This document shows, piece after piece, positions 11,854 to 23,600 of a stretch of 64,000 nt of DNA. The position numbers and the translations under genes are program-made. The stretch is from Ephydatia muelleri (Eukaryota; Porifera; Demospongiae; Spongillida; Spongillidae). The stretch lies in the NCBI GenBank assembly GCA_013339895.1, contig JABACO010000006.1, forward strand, positions 2,387,876 to 2,451,875. The letters run 5' to 3'. Every line of letters starts with the position of its first letter. Position 1 is the stretch's first letter. The notes beneath the pieces were generated by a model. It saw nothing but the letters and a program-made list of their open reading frames with translations, did no database searches and was not told the DNA's origin.

Positions 11854-12409
11854 GGCCATTACCTGTAGCTGCTGAGTCATCACGTTTCAAAACAGTAGAA
11901 GTATTTTGGTTTTCTGTGCCTTCCAGTTCAGTAATATAAGGCTTCTGCAAATGACCGAATTGCAGTCAGCAGAGATGGTTTGTGGCCAGGTAATGTCATT
12001 ATAACCAAGCTTATTTCATACTTTCTACACCAAAAGAATATATGGTTAATTTTCTGACTTACTTCTGCCATTTTGGCTTCGTCATGTTTGTCACTGACAT
12101 CATCACCACCCTCTCGTAAGACAGCGGTACCAGTTGATTTACGAGGACGACCAACAGTAGACTCTTCAGGCCTGCAACCATGGAAACTTGGGCTCTTCAC
12201 TACATTGAACTGAAATTTGCTAGCTTACTGTACCTGGTAGGTCCTGCAGCATTCTAGAAACAGAACATGACACTGATCACGATACATGGCACTGATATGA
12301 ATACAGTCACACCTATTAACCACACCCACTATCACATTTAATAACCATCACCTTACATCGCCGTTACCTTAGAGACATGTGTCAAGGGACACGTGCATCA
12401 TACCAGTGC

Positions 12410-12677
12410 TCACTCACCTCACTGATATCCAGTAGTTTACTAGCATAGCTGGCATCCCAGGTTCACTCACCTCACTGATATCCAGTAGTTCACTAGCATA
12501 GCTGACATCCCAGGTTCACTCACCTCACTGATATCCAGTAGTTTACTAGCATAGCTGGCATCCCAGGTTCACTCACCTCACTGATATCCAGTAGTTCACT
12601 AGCATTGCTGCCATCCCAGGTTCACTCACCTCACTGATATCCAGTAGTTCACTAGCATTGCTGGCATCCCAGGTTCA
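12410..12677. repeat. 53-bp tandem repeat containing a splice donor
   Basis: Five copies of a unit with CTCACCTCACTGATATCCAG and TTCACTAGCAT. On the minus strand each unit carries the end of the TM exon (SELLDISE-like) and its GTGAGT donor, so the exon-intron border has been copied five times in pseudogene B. A and C have one copy. Confidence 0.9.
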
Positions 12678-13301
12678 CTGCCTTCCATCACACTTTCTGC
12701 ATATACAGTAATGGCAGTCACTATGATGACAATGATGATGTCACAATGAGGGCTCCAACCACACCCCCTACTCTAGGTGTTCAGTGAATAAGGGGGTATG
12801 GTCACTGGTACAGAGAATTAGGAGACAGTGTAAGTGGTACACACACAACACACACACACAAAACACACACAACACACACACAACACACTATGTACAGTGT
12901 ATACACAGTAACTTACTGGAGGGGATAGAGGTGGGCGTGGCACAGCTAGCATTTCCCAGCTCAGCGGTACAGACTCCAGCTTTGTCGCTATCCGACTTGC
13001 ACGTAATGTTGAGTGGTTCAGACAAGCCTCCCAACCCAGTACAGGTTATCTTTGACAGAATGGTCCTGTTGGCTTCATCCACCCACACCTTGTATAATGC
13101 AGATGACTCCTCTTGTGATGTTGACATATGTCACATTTTCCCCTACACTGGAGCTTTAATATAACAGCACCTGATGTCCATTAAAGTAAAGTACAAGGAC
13201 ACCACTGTCATATGTAGTGCAGGTGGTGGTCATGGAGGTGGTATCCAAGCAACGGTATTGAGTAAGTGGAGGTACATGTACCTGTGAGTATGTTCCACCA
13301 T

Positions 13302-13343
<42 letters not shown>

Positions 13344-13370
13344 CACACACACACACACACATACACACCT
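13302..13370. repeat. CA microsatellite
   Basis: CA tract in the intron upstream of the copy B ectodomain exon, at the same place as the CA tract in copy A. Confidence 0.9.
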
Positions 13371-13909
13371 GTACAATGCATTGAGCATATGCACATACAC
13401 TGCAATCTCATACCCCTGTGTTTGTGTGTGCGTGTAATGACACACATACACACCTGCGCATTTGTGCACTCCATATGGACACACATGCACACATGTACAC
13501 ACACAACACACACAAGCATACGTGCAACATAAATGCATTAGGTTCTAGGTGGGAGAACAGTGATGTCCCACAATGCATGGTGCTCAAGAAAAGTAATAAT
13601 ATTGCATTGTCGTTCTATTTACTAGTGGAGTAAATCCTACTGTATTTGTTAATAGCAAGTGAAAACAAAAGTACACAAACTTTCTAATTTCTAGTAAAGC
13701 ATGTAGCAGACCAGGTCATAAAAGGTGAGATTCCAAATAAAGCCTCCCTGCATAGAGTGGGTGCATGCTGATTCTTTGTGCATGGTGGAAAAAGTCATCA
13801 AGAAGCAGTTCTAATTGCAGCTCACTACACAGACATAGGTCCCAAGCTGACAGTGGATGACAATGACGTAATGTGTATTTACATTGTAGCAATGTACATT
13901 GGCAGCGAT

Positions 13910-14400
13910 AGTAAGCTAGATCGCTAAATCTGATGCTGTCTTGTAGCTCTTGGTTCATATTTTAGCATCCAAATATTCTTATATCTAGCGCACAACTACA
14001 TTACGGCATGTATTGTATCAAAGGTGATGGTTTTATGGTTGTTTCTAACTTGCTAGCCCATTTTGCAGTCTACAGCGGGTTACAACGCAATAAGCTATCC
14101 TATAATGATAATTGACCTATACATTTGTTGGTTGTGGGTTAGAGTACAGGTGCGGATGGCACGCTCTAATGTGCGAAATGTGGGCCCGTTTCCAATCCCT
14201 CTATATATTATCTCTGGCAAGGCCCTGCACATAGACCCACCTGCCATGAAGCTGTACTGCATTCACACACATATCACTCGGTAGGCTGTTGAACGGAAAG
14301 TCAGTACTAGCTGTGCAACAATAGATCACATGCCGGCACTTATCGGTTCCCTCCCCCCCCTCTCAAGTATTATATACGGCACAATATTTTACAAAGGATA
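13910..14400. other. Intergenic stretch, nothing recognised
   Basis: Between pseudogene B and the transposase fragment. Short open frames have no recognisable content and no splice support. Confidence 0.5.
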
Positions 14401-14408
14401 CACATGTG

Positions 14409-15490
14409 CTACACAGTATGCCTGAACCTGTGTCTCCACATATAGTACATAAACTCACTTAAATAAGTGTTTAATAATCCCCCTGTGCCTTCCATATCGT
14501 TGTTTGTTATGTTGCTTCGCCCTTTGCCACACACTTTCAATGTGGTTGGTACAGGGGCCAGTGATGGTAGACGAAGTTGTAAGTGTGGTTGTCTGTAAGA
14601 TGCTGGTAACCTTGCGTGCCTAGCGTATTGTAAGCAGCCCAAGAGATAGGCCTACGCGTCGAAATTGTTGTAGTTTCATAGTATGATATGCTGGCGAATT
14701 ATAGGTAGAAGAGTTGGGTTGTCCTTTAGTTTAATGGCCCCCCTTCTTAATATTAATCTAAATTAATTTTAATAAGTAATTAACAAGCTGCACGTTAAAT
14801 ACCACCTTTTCAAATAGGCTTATCATAACTATGGCAACCTGTTTTAAAATGGGTTGCCATAGTTTTACCCATACACATACACCCACACACACACATGTAT
14901 AACACATACACCCACACACACACATGTATAACACATACACACACATGTATAACACATACACCCATACAGACATACTCATAATCACGATGTTGCATACACA
15001 CACACCTACACAGATGTACATACATGCTCACATACGCAAGAATAGACAGACACACACACACTAACTATAATATGAAATGCGGTGTTAAAGGTCCGACACA
15101 TACACCTGCCCTGATACATATACCGTGCAAGAGTTCATCACTTTCTCCTCTCACATCATCCGCTTGCAGCAGCTCCGCATACCCTCAACACTTTGGGTAT
15201 GTGCTCCAGTGGTGGGGTCAACAAAATAGAGCGAGTGGTTGACAGTCAGGTGGGTGTTTCCAGTTATAGCTGTCAGCTGGTTGTAGGAGCTCCATTCGTC
15301 GCTGAGAACCGTACTTCCCGGTCGCACATGTGGGAAGCAAGGTTGCAGCATCTCGCTTCTCCACCTCCACCAAAAAGCACTCTCCGCTGCCTCTCTCAAT
15401 CCCAACAAAATACCCAGTGTCCATCCGTTTTAAAACGGGTTGCCTTAACGCGCAGCTTGTTAATTGCTTGTTAATTGATTTGGTTAATGT
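14409..15490 (-). pseudogene. ISXO2/Merlin-type transposase fragment
   Basis: The minus frame at 15151-15408 reads VLSDEWSSYNQL, then VNHSLYFVDPTTGAHTQSVEG, the pattern of the ISXO2-like (IS1595/Merlin) transposase domain with its catalytic Asp and Glu. The upstream part (GERGSGECFLVEVEKRDA-like, 15330-15424) is in another frame, so a frameshift separates them. A possible C-terminal piece (LLNTYLSEFMYYMWRHRF) lies at about 14409-14480. Matching inverted segments with AATTAACAAGCTG and CAACC.GTTTTAAAA occur at about 14778-14855 and 15425-15475. Dead remnant in the divergent region between B and F. Confidence 0.6.
14875..15015. repeat. CACACACATGTATAACACAT tandem repeat
   Basis: Three to four copies of a roughly 26-30 bp unit (CACACACACATGTATAACAC plus ATACACC) inside the transposase remnant region. 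Confidence 0.8.
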
Positions 15491-15676
15491 TGAGGGGACA
15501 ACCCATTGTGCTCTTGCGCACTAGTAAGCATTCATCGATTTCTACTGTATGACCGGGACCGCCTATCACAAACTGGGTTTAGCAGCGGTTTAGCAGCCAC
15601 ACTTATAACTTCATCGCCACTACAATCACATAGAGCGTCGGGGGTGGGTGTGTGCAATCACGTGCCAATTAATAAA

Positions 15677-15749
15677 ATGGCCTCGAGGCTGGCGTACGGA
15701 TCGCTCTCCTTTCTTCTAGTTTTGTCTTCGTATGAGGGGGTCAAAGCAG
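15677..15749 (+). CDS. Signal-peptide exon of gene F
   Basis: The ATG at 15677 starts a 24-codon exon: basic start (MASRLAYG), hydrophobic core (SLSFLLVLSS), polar end (YEGVKA). It ends in phase 1 at a GTATAT donor. The frame is also open upstream, but this Met gives a textbook signal peptide. The next exon acceptor (CTTCTCCAG, 16397) continues as VSAQSFSCDVSKPLC. Confidence 0.55.
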
Positions 15750-18700
15750 GTATATAAATAACTACTGTACTGGGTCTGGGGTCTGTTATTGCGTCACCAG
15801 TATTTGCAGCCCGTAAACGATCTGCTTCTGAATGTGTAGCTATCAGACCGCTATAGGGAAACCATAGATATAGTGTTTTCGTTCATCCAGCGTATGTATA
15901 ATGTGTGTGTGTAACGCATATACACTGTTGTATATCTTGCGAATGTGTACAAGTATGTTGAAGCATTTGTTTACATGCGTGTGTGTGTATATGTGTATTT
16001 ATGTGCGTACATGTGTGTACAATGTATGTGCGTATGTTGTATGATGTATATGTGTGGGTACATGTGTGTACAATATATATATGTGTGTGTGTGTATGTGT
16101 GTACAAGTGTGTACAACATTTGTATGGTGTATTAATTTATTAATAGTTTGGCCATGGCAACACTACTCTGCATGCACTACCATCTTTCTATTGCTGCCAC
16201 CTATGTAATTTGGGTGGCTATTTCAGAGGTACCACTGCTTTATAAAATAGGCCCATCTTCCTAAAAAGCTTTGAGATCGGCCTATCATAGATACTTGATG
16301 CACTGAATGTCCACCTGGTATTCAATACACCAGACATGTGCAGTTGACAAGTGTCCCTGCAGTAGCTAATAGTTGTATAATTGTTTGCTTCTCCAGTTTC
16401 TGCTCAGAGCTTCTCATGTGATGTTTCCAAGCCTCTCTGTTCTCTATCTAGGGGGGGGGGGGGGGGGGAGGGGGGGGGGGGGAGGGGGGGGGGAGGGGGG
16501 GGGGGAGGGGGGGGGGAGAAGGGCACTGCCTGGTATTAGGTCCCAAGGCACAGATCACAGATATGTGCAGAGGAATGGATTGTTGGAAGGGTGGCATGTG
16601 TGCTGTTAAGAGGAATGGATTGTTGGAAGGGTGGCATGTGTGCTGTTAAGAGGAATGGATTGTTGGAAGGGTAGCATGTGTGCTGTTATGAGGAGTGGAT
16701 TGTTGGAAGGGTGGCATGTGTGCTGTTATGAGGAATGGATTGTTGGAAGGGTGGCATGTGTGCTGTTATGAGGAATGGATTGTTGGAAGGGTGGCATGTG
16801 TGCTGTTAAGAGGAATGGATTGTTGGAAGGGTGGCATGTGTGCTGTTATGAGGAATGGATTGTTGGAAGGGTGGCATGTGTGCTGTTATGAGGAATGGAT
16901 TGTTGGAAGGGTGGCATGTGTGCTGTTATGAGGAATGGATTGTTGGAAGGGTGGCATGTGTGCTGTTATGAGGAATGGATTGTTGGAAGGGTGGCATGTG
17001 TGCTGTTATGGTGGCACTGGATGTGTACGTGTAGGGAAAGATATAAAGCAAGTTGATTCATTGCCCCCAGGGATTTCTGGGAGTGTTCATTGGTCCCCAG
17101 AGGTCACCTTAGCAGGGTCCGTTACCACACACTGATCACTGGGAGGGTCAATGGGGGAGGGGCAGTCTGGCATTGGAATGTGCCATATTCAGGTGACCTT
17201 ATGCCCAAGATTGTTCTTTCTGAGACAGCGTTATGTTTTATGTCTGTAAAGCTCAAATTGCTGGAACTTATCAACCATTACATCTATCGGTCGACTGCTT
17301 ATTTTCATAACTTCGTCCTACACCATTTCTCTATGTGTAAATGTAGTTTGGTATCTTGCACAATCATAGTGCCGACGTTACGAAGTCTGATACCCCATCT
17401 GGTTTTAAACCTTCACATCTTTAGGTAGGAGCATTCAAATCGTCGGTTTGTAGCTAGAGGGGTCCTGCCGCTATTGATTTGTTCTGTTTGTTGATTTTTG
17501 CTTTATCCAGATACTGTTGTGCGAAGTTAATGCACATTTTCTGGGTCATTTTGCGCCAATCATTTTGGCAAACCGCGTACAATTCAATGTATGGGGAAAA
17601 TGTTGGCGGAAAATTTGCATGAACTTTGCACAGCTGTATCTCTGTAACGGATAGGATAAAATTAACGAACTGAACAAATCAATAGTGACATGACCCTTCT
17701 ACGTAATACCGAATTTGAAGCGATTTGAACGCTCCTACCTGAAGATGTGGATGTTTAAAACCTAATGGGGTATCGGACCTCGTAATGACGGTACAATGAT
17801 TGCACCAGGCATCAAAATACAAATTCGAATAGTGAAATGGTGTAGGACGAAGTGTTGAAAATCGGAAGTCGATAGGGTTAACTGTTCATAAGTTATAGCA
17901 ATTTGGCTTTTGTGTTAAAACATACATACACAAGGGTCATTATCTCGTAGAACGTTCCAAATGGTATATTATGCTCAATGTACATGTATGTGAGAAATGT
18001 TTTGCCATTCCTTGTACCTGATAACGGTACTTTTGGTTCCACAGGCCTAAATATAGTACCAAAAGGTGTTGTGACCATCTGTGCTGAGAGCAAGCAAGTG
18101 TTCAACTGTACTTATGGAAACAATGATTCGTTTCATCAATTTCTGCTCAATTCCACTGATGTCAGTGTCTATGACAGTGATGGAGTTCACTCCACTGACA
18201 TGTCGGGTGCACGTGTGATGATTTTGAGTGTTCCTGGAGTGCAGAAGTTCAACAACACCAGTGTGGGGTGTAAGAGTCAGAGTGACCAAAGTGGACCAAC
18301 CCTCCTCATCGTACAAGGTATGCTGGAGGGCGTTTATTGGAATTTAATTATTTACACATCATATTGTACGTTGTCACAAGTGATGATGAAATGAACATAA
18401 GTCATAAATGGGTCAGACCTTCAGGCTGGGTGTCTCCACAGGCTACACACCTATACTGTCTTTTACATATGTTTGACTGATACATTGCTGGGTGCTCTGG
18501 AAGTCTACATGTATATATATAGCCAGCCTTTGGCATGTGCTCTGAACAGCTGTTGCACAATAATGCATGCATGAAATAGCATCCTGAGCTTGGGGACACC
18601 ATGTTACTGAGAAACCATGACCCTGTGCAATGGAATACCTGAAAGGAAACTTGAGCTTTGGCTGGTGAAATCTTGGGTTGTGGTGGAACATTTGAATGCT

Positions 18701-20610
18701 TACTTCATGAAGCTTGGTTTAATAGAACCAATTAGACAAGGCCTGGACATGATGACATACATGTAATGGTGTGCAGTGCACCTATGGTTAAACCGGGCCG
18801 GGTTACCCTTGTATTTGCAACACTTTCATTGGTACACCTTGTGCACAGGTGTACCAATGAACACCTAGGGATCACATGAACACCTAGGGATCACACTAAC
18901 ACCTAGGGATCACATGAGCACCTAGGCAACACATTAGCACCTAGGGATCACATGAACACCTAGGGATCACATGAGCACCTAGGGATCACATGAGTAAGGG
19001 ATCACATGAGTAAGGGATCACATGAGTAAGGGATCACATGAGTAAGGGATCACATGAGTAAGGGATCACATGAGTAAGGGATCACATGAGCACCTAGGGA
19101 TCACATGAGTACTTAGGGATCACATGAGCACCTAGGGCTCGTATGAGCGCCTAGGGATCACATGAACACCTAGACTTTGGGATCACATTAGTACCTAGGG
19201 ATCACATGAGCGCTAGGGATCACATGAGCGCTAGGGATCACATGAGCACTAGGGATCACATGAGCGCTAGGGATCACATGAGCACTAGGGATCACATGAG
19301 CACTAGGGATCACATGAACACCTAGACTTTGGGATCACATGAGTACCTAGGGATCACATGAGCACTAGGGGTCACATGAGCACTAGGGATCACATGAACA
19401 CCTATTGATATAATTGCCTTTCTCCACTCAGATCCTCCGTTGGCTCCCATCATCATCAATGCCACCTGCTTTAATGATTCCATTCTATTGCTGTACCTGT
19501 CTCTACCCAGTGATGTCAGCGATGAGTCTCTCATAACATATAACATCACTGTGATGTTACCAAATGGGACACTGCTACTCCAGGCCATCGTACGACTCCA
19601 TCAGACATCCATTGTGATGAAGGGGTGCATCTCGTGCCATCCTTGCGCCATATACGTCCAATCCTTGTGTGGCACAGCGGCTGGAGGAGGGGCCAACACT
19701 ACCATGAACTACCCAGGTTGGGATGAAACTATATATATATACCTTACTAACACAAAGTGTGTGTATGGTTGTGTGTGCATGTACATGTACGTACATGGTC
19801 TTGTGGTTTCGAGAGCATCACCAAGGTGCACACAAACTTCTTAGGCAGTGACAGATGATCTTGAAAGCCTCTAGCACAAATCCATAGAGCCAAAAAAGAA
19901 AGAAAGATGTACACAAACATCTTGACAAATGTGGATATGTATGTAGTATACTGTATATTCTGTCATGAAGAAACATTTGGTTGTGTTGTGGAATGCTGAA
20001 TTTATGTAACTCGTGTGCAAGGATTAATAGGGATGATGTAATGATCGTCTCTACACAGATCCATTCTTCGCCGCCAACCAAAGCATTGTGCCCACCCAAG
20101 GTGATATCTCTGAGGAATACACATGGTGTGCTTTTATTGGAATTATAATTTCAGGTTCTACCTTCATCTCTGATTTTAGTGGGGGGTCATCCATGATACA
20201 TGTAATAATAATGATTGTGGCATTTGTAATAGTTGCAGGTACGTGTAATTATGTGTGTATTGTATGTGTGTATGCATATGCACATGTATATGTGTGCATG
20301 GCAATATCTGCATGGCTGTACTCCATGTGGGTGGATGTGTGGTGTACATGTATGTGTCCACGTGTGCATGTACAATGTGTGCATTGTTTGTACTCTGTAT
20401 GTATTTATGTGTGCCATGCTTATGTATATGTGTGTTGTAAGTGAGGTGTGTGTTCGAAGTAAATTTTTCACACAATTCTAGCTAACACAATTAATTGCTA
20501 AAGTTGGTCTGATATAATGTTAAGTAATGATAGGGCTGTACAGTGTATGGGTGTGTTAAGTGTATGTGTGTGTGTTAAGTGTGCATTAAGCTTGTGTTAA
20601 GGTGTGGTGT

Positions 20611-20653
<43 letters not shown>

Positions 20654-23600
20654 ATGCTTCAGTGTGTTATTACAGATCATCTTTACTGTAGTTGGAGGTG
20701 TCCTTGTAGCCATGTTGTGCTTGTACTTGAGGAAGAGGAAGAAGATGAACGTAGCAATGTTAGGTAAAGGTAAGTAAAAATGAGCAATTGGATGCACAAG
20801 TTGCTGTAGGCCCACAATTATCTTGAAGCTCATTGCATAGTTCTGGATATGCTTGTAAACAACAGTCTGGGCTCTCCGAAAACAAAGGTTTCGGCATATA
20901 GATCTACAGATCTACAGGGTCATAGAAATTGCTTACACATTGAAAGTTTTTCAGTAGTTGTCTTTTGATGTTAGACAGTGGGAGACTCCTGCAGCTGTCA
21001 TTGTTTGTACAGTAGTGGCTCACACATCAGCACATCACCACATTCGCACATCAGCTAAAATACACCTAGAAACTGTCAGTTTTCGTACCAAACCTTATGC
21101 TGCTTGCCATTTAATGACATTCACTGTTTATAGGAGCTTAAACTAATTGATATCCTGTACTAGGGTCTAATCCAAGTTGGACAGTACAAGGTTCGTACAG
21201 TGAAGTCATTAGACAACAAGCAGCAAAAATCTATAAGGTTTCCCTTAATGGCCGCTGTGTGGATACATTCTGAAGCGATTGATACTATTGCCGTTTTTCA
21301 AATCCGTTCGTACCTCGAGTTATATGTTCCATGACGAAGACTAGGATTTTTGGGACAGGGAATGAGGAATTGATTCGAGCATTCTTTCTCTGAAAGTGCA
21401 CCGTTTTCTGACATGGAACCAATGTCAAACTGTAGATGCGAAAAAATTAGATTAGCCCCTCTTTGTCCCTACGCGAGTCACATTTTCTTACTGATATTCA
21501 TCAATCCTCAATCAATCCTATATGGAACCTTGCTGACGCAGGTTCCGATTCTGCTACTTGCCAACTTCATGGTATATTACAATGTAGGTCATACTTGTGT
21601 GGATTGAAGTGCACATCAAAATGCTTGTATTTTTGTCCGTGTGCAAGTGGTATTAGGTATTATTAGTGCAGGTTTTAATTAATGGATATGAGGTGGGGAA
21701 GGGGGTGGGTGGAGCAGGAAGGGGTAGGCATTACATAAACATTTGTGGCCGTATTAAAGATACCCCGAGCTGTCAGCATAATTAAGGCACTATTGTCTCA
21801 TACCAAACTTGGATGGAAGTATTAATGGACGATTTCATGATCTGTACTCGGATGTGACGTCATGTAGCAGTCCTCGTTTGTAAGTTACGAAGAAAGTCTG
21901 CTTTTACTGTGGCATACATTGCAAACATTACCTAGCCTGTTTGACTGATCTTTTTACTTGTAACAAACGACTGCTACAACATTGTGACGTCACATCTGGA
22001 ATCAGATCATTGTCTTCTGATAAAAAGCAAGCAGCACAAGTCGTGTCAAGAAGTTGAAACACTGCCAGTTCAGTTGTAGCCTTAAATAACTAGGCAAACA
22101 CATGGTTAAGTAATTAAATCAACATCTCATATTGGAATATTCAAGAACATAGGGGGTTAAGAGGAACATTTGTTGTTACATGCATCATTTAACAAAACTG
22201 TCTATTGATTTCAACTAACTTGGCTCAGTGACACGTTCAGACATTTGAAGTTGATTAGTTGGTCATAATGAAATGGTTTAATAATTGGGTTCGTTTTCGT
22301 GAAAGGGGACCTAACACATGTTTTTTCAAGATATCAATTTCTAGAAGTCTAAAATGTCCTCTACACATTGCTTTTTACGCACTGAGAATCAGAATATGTG
22401 TCATGAAGTTTTAAGCGCTGAATTTATGATTAGCCAATTATATTCAATGCAAGCGTTACATATTGTGTGTACTGGAAATTTTATAATGTACGTGCTACAT
22501 GTAGGTCTGTCTTTGTGGAAACAATCCCATGTGTAGTAATTTATAATGGCATAATTTCACGTCAACAAGTACCCCTTTCTCACCCAGATAACGAAGAAAC
22601 ATCAGCTGTATCAGTGATGATGACTGGGTGAGCTGGTATCCACCTCTTGACTACTGTTTGTTTTGCTGATACACACGCAATTACGGACACAAATACACGT
22701 GCAGGAAACTAGGGGTCAGCTGGTGGCATGTTCTTCATTGTACATGTATCCTCCTTCAGGCGTGCGAATGGATTGGAAAAGAGACAAGCATCCACACAGA
22801 AGACCAGAGAGCTACATGTATCAGTACGAGTTCAAGATATTGCTGATGTGCCTACTACATCCACTGTTCCATTCAGTGAACAGAGCCCCCCCTCACAGTA
22901 AGTGATGCAGATGTTCAATCATTAGTATTATGCCACTTGCTGGTTCTCCACCCTACTGTTATTATGTTCATCCTGTGGCAACAATCTTCTTTGCATACAT
23001 TGTTGAAGATTGCACTAACTTAGTGCTGTGCATGTACATGTATGTGGGATTGTGCGTTTCAACTATTACTCACACTTCCTTCCTTTGCTCACCTCTATAG
23101 TGTTAAGTGTGTTTGATTACGGTTATCAGTATTTCTATATGGGATCGTTTCCGCGTAAAAAGGGACCTAATGCATACATTATAACATTTCCTATGCACAA
23201 TAGAAATGTAATGCTTGCGTTCAAATGTATGGCTAATCAAAAATTCAGAGCCTTACAAATCCTTGACAGATACTTCAATTCTCAGTGTGTAAGAATCAAT
23301 GTGTAGAAGACATTTCAGAGCTCTAGAATATCCAAAAATTTGAAATCTTGAATAACATGCCTTGGGTCTCTAAATATATTATATTGTGTACATGTACTGT
23401 GTTGATTGGTCATTTGATTCGCATATACATGTAATAGTTGTACTGTTTACACTTGGAAGTATTAATTCCATTGCTAGAGCTTGGTCCAGCCTTTTTAAGC
23501 ATGTGCAAAGAAATTGACTTTTTCTAATTAGTGTCTGGTTAGTGGCTGGGTAGTGGCTGGTTATTTGCTGTTCCTTGCTACTAAAAGAACATGATAAAGT

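Larger units (their letters stand above)
10312..13281 (-). pseudogene. Receptor-like pseudogene, copy B
   Basis: Same exon layout as copy A. Ectodomain 12917-13281, TM exon about 12415-12813, microexon 12234-12253, PEEST exon 12063-12171, repeat exon 11187-11944. It is broken in several places. The ectodomain exon is 5 bp shorter near its start, has a nonsense codon where A has Leu in LLYLSS, and a 2-bp loss near VIC. The stalk of the TM exon contains TAG. The repeat exon meets TAG right after KRDDSAATGNG, before its repeats. No counterpart of the 5778-5863 exon was found. Confidence 0.7.

Noticed and set aside
16695..17135. Repeating Cys/Trp-rich frame (MDCWKGGMCAV)
   Set aside because: 40-bp unit is not a multiple of three; it lies in an intron of gene F and single-base variants break it.
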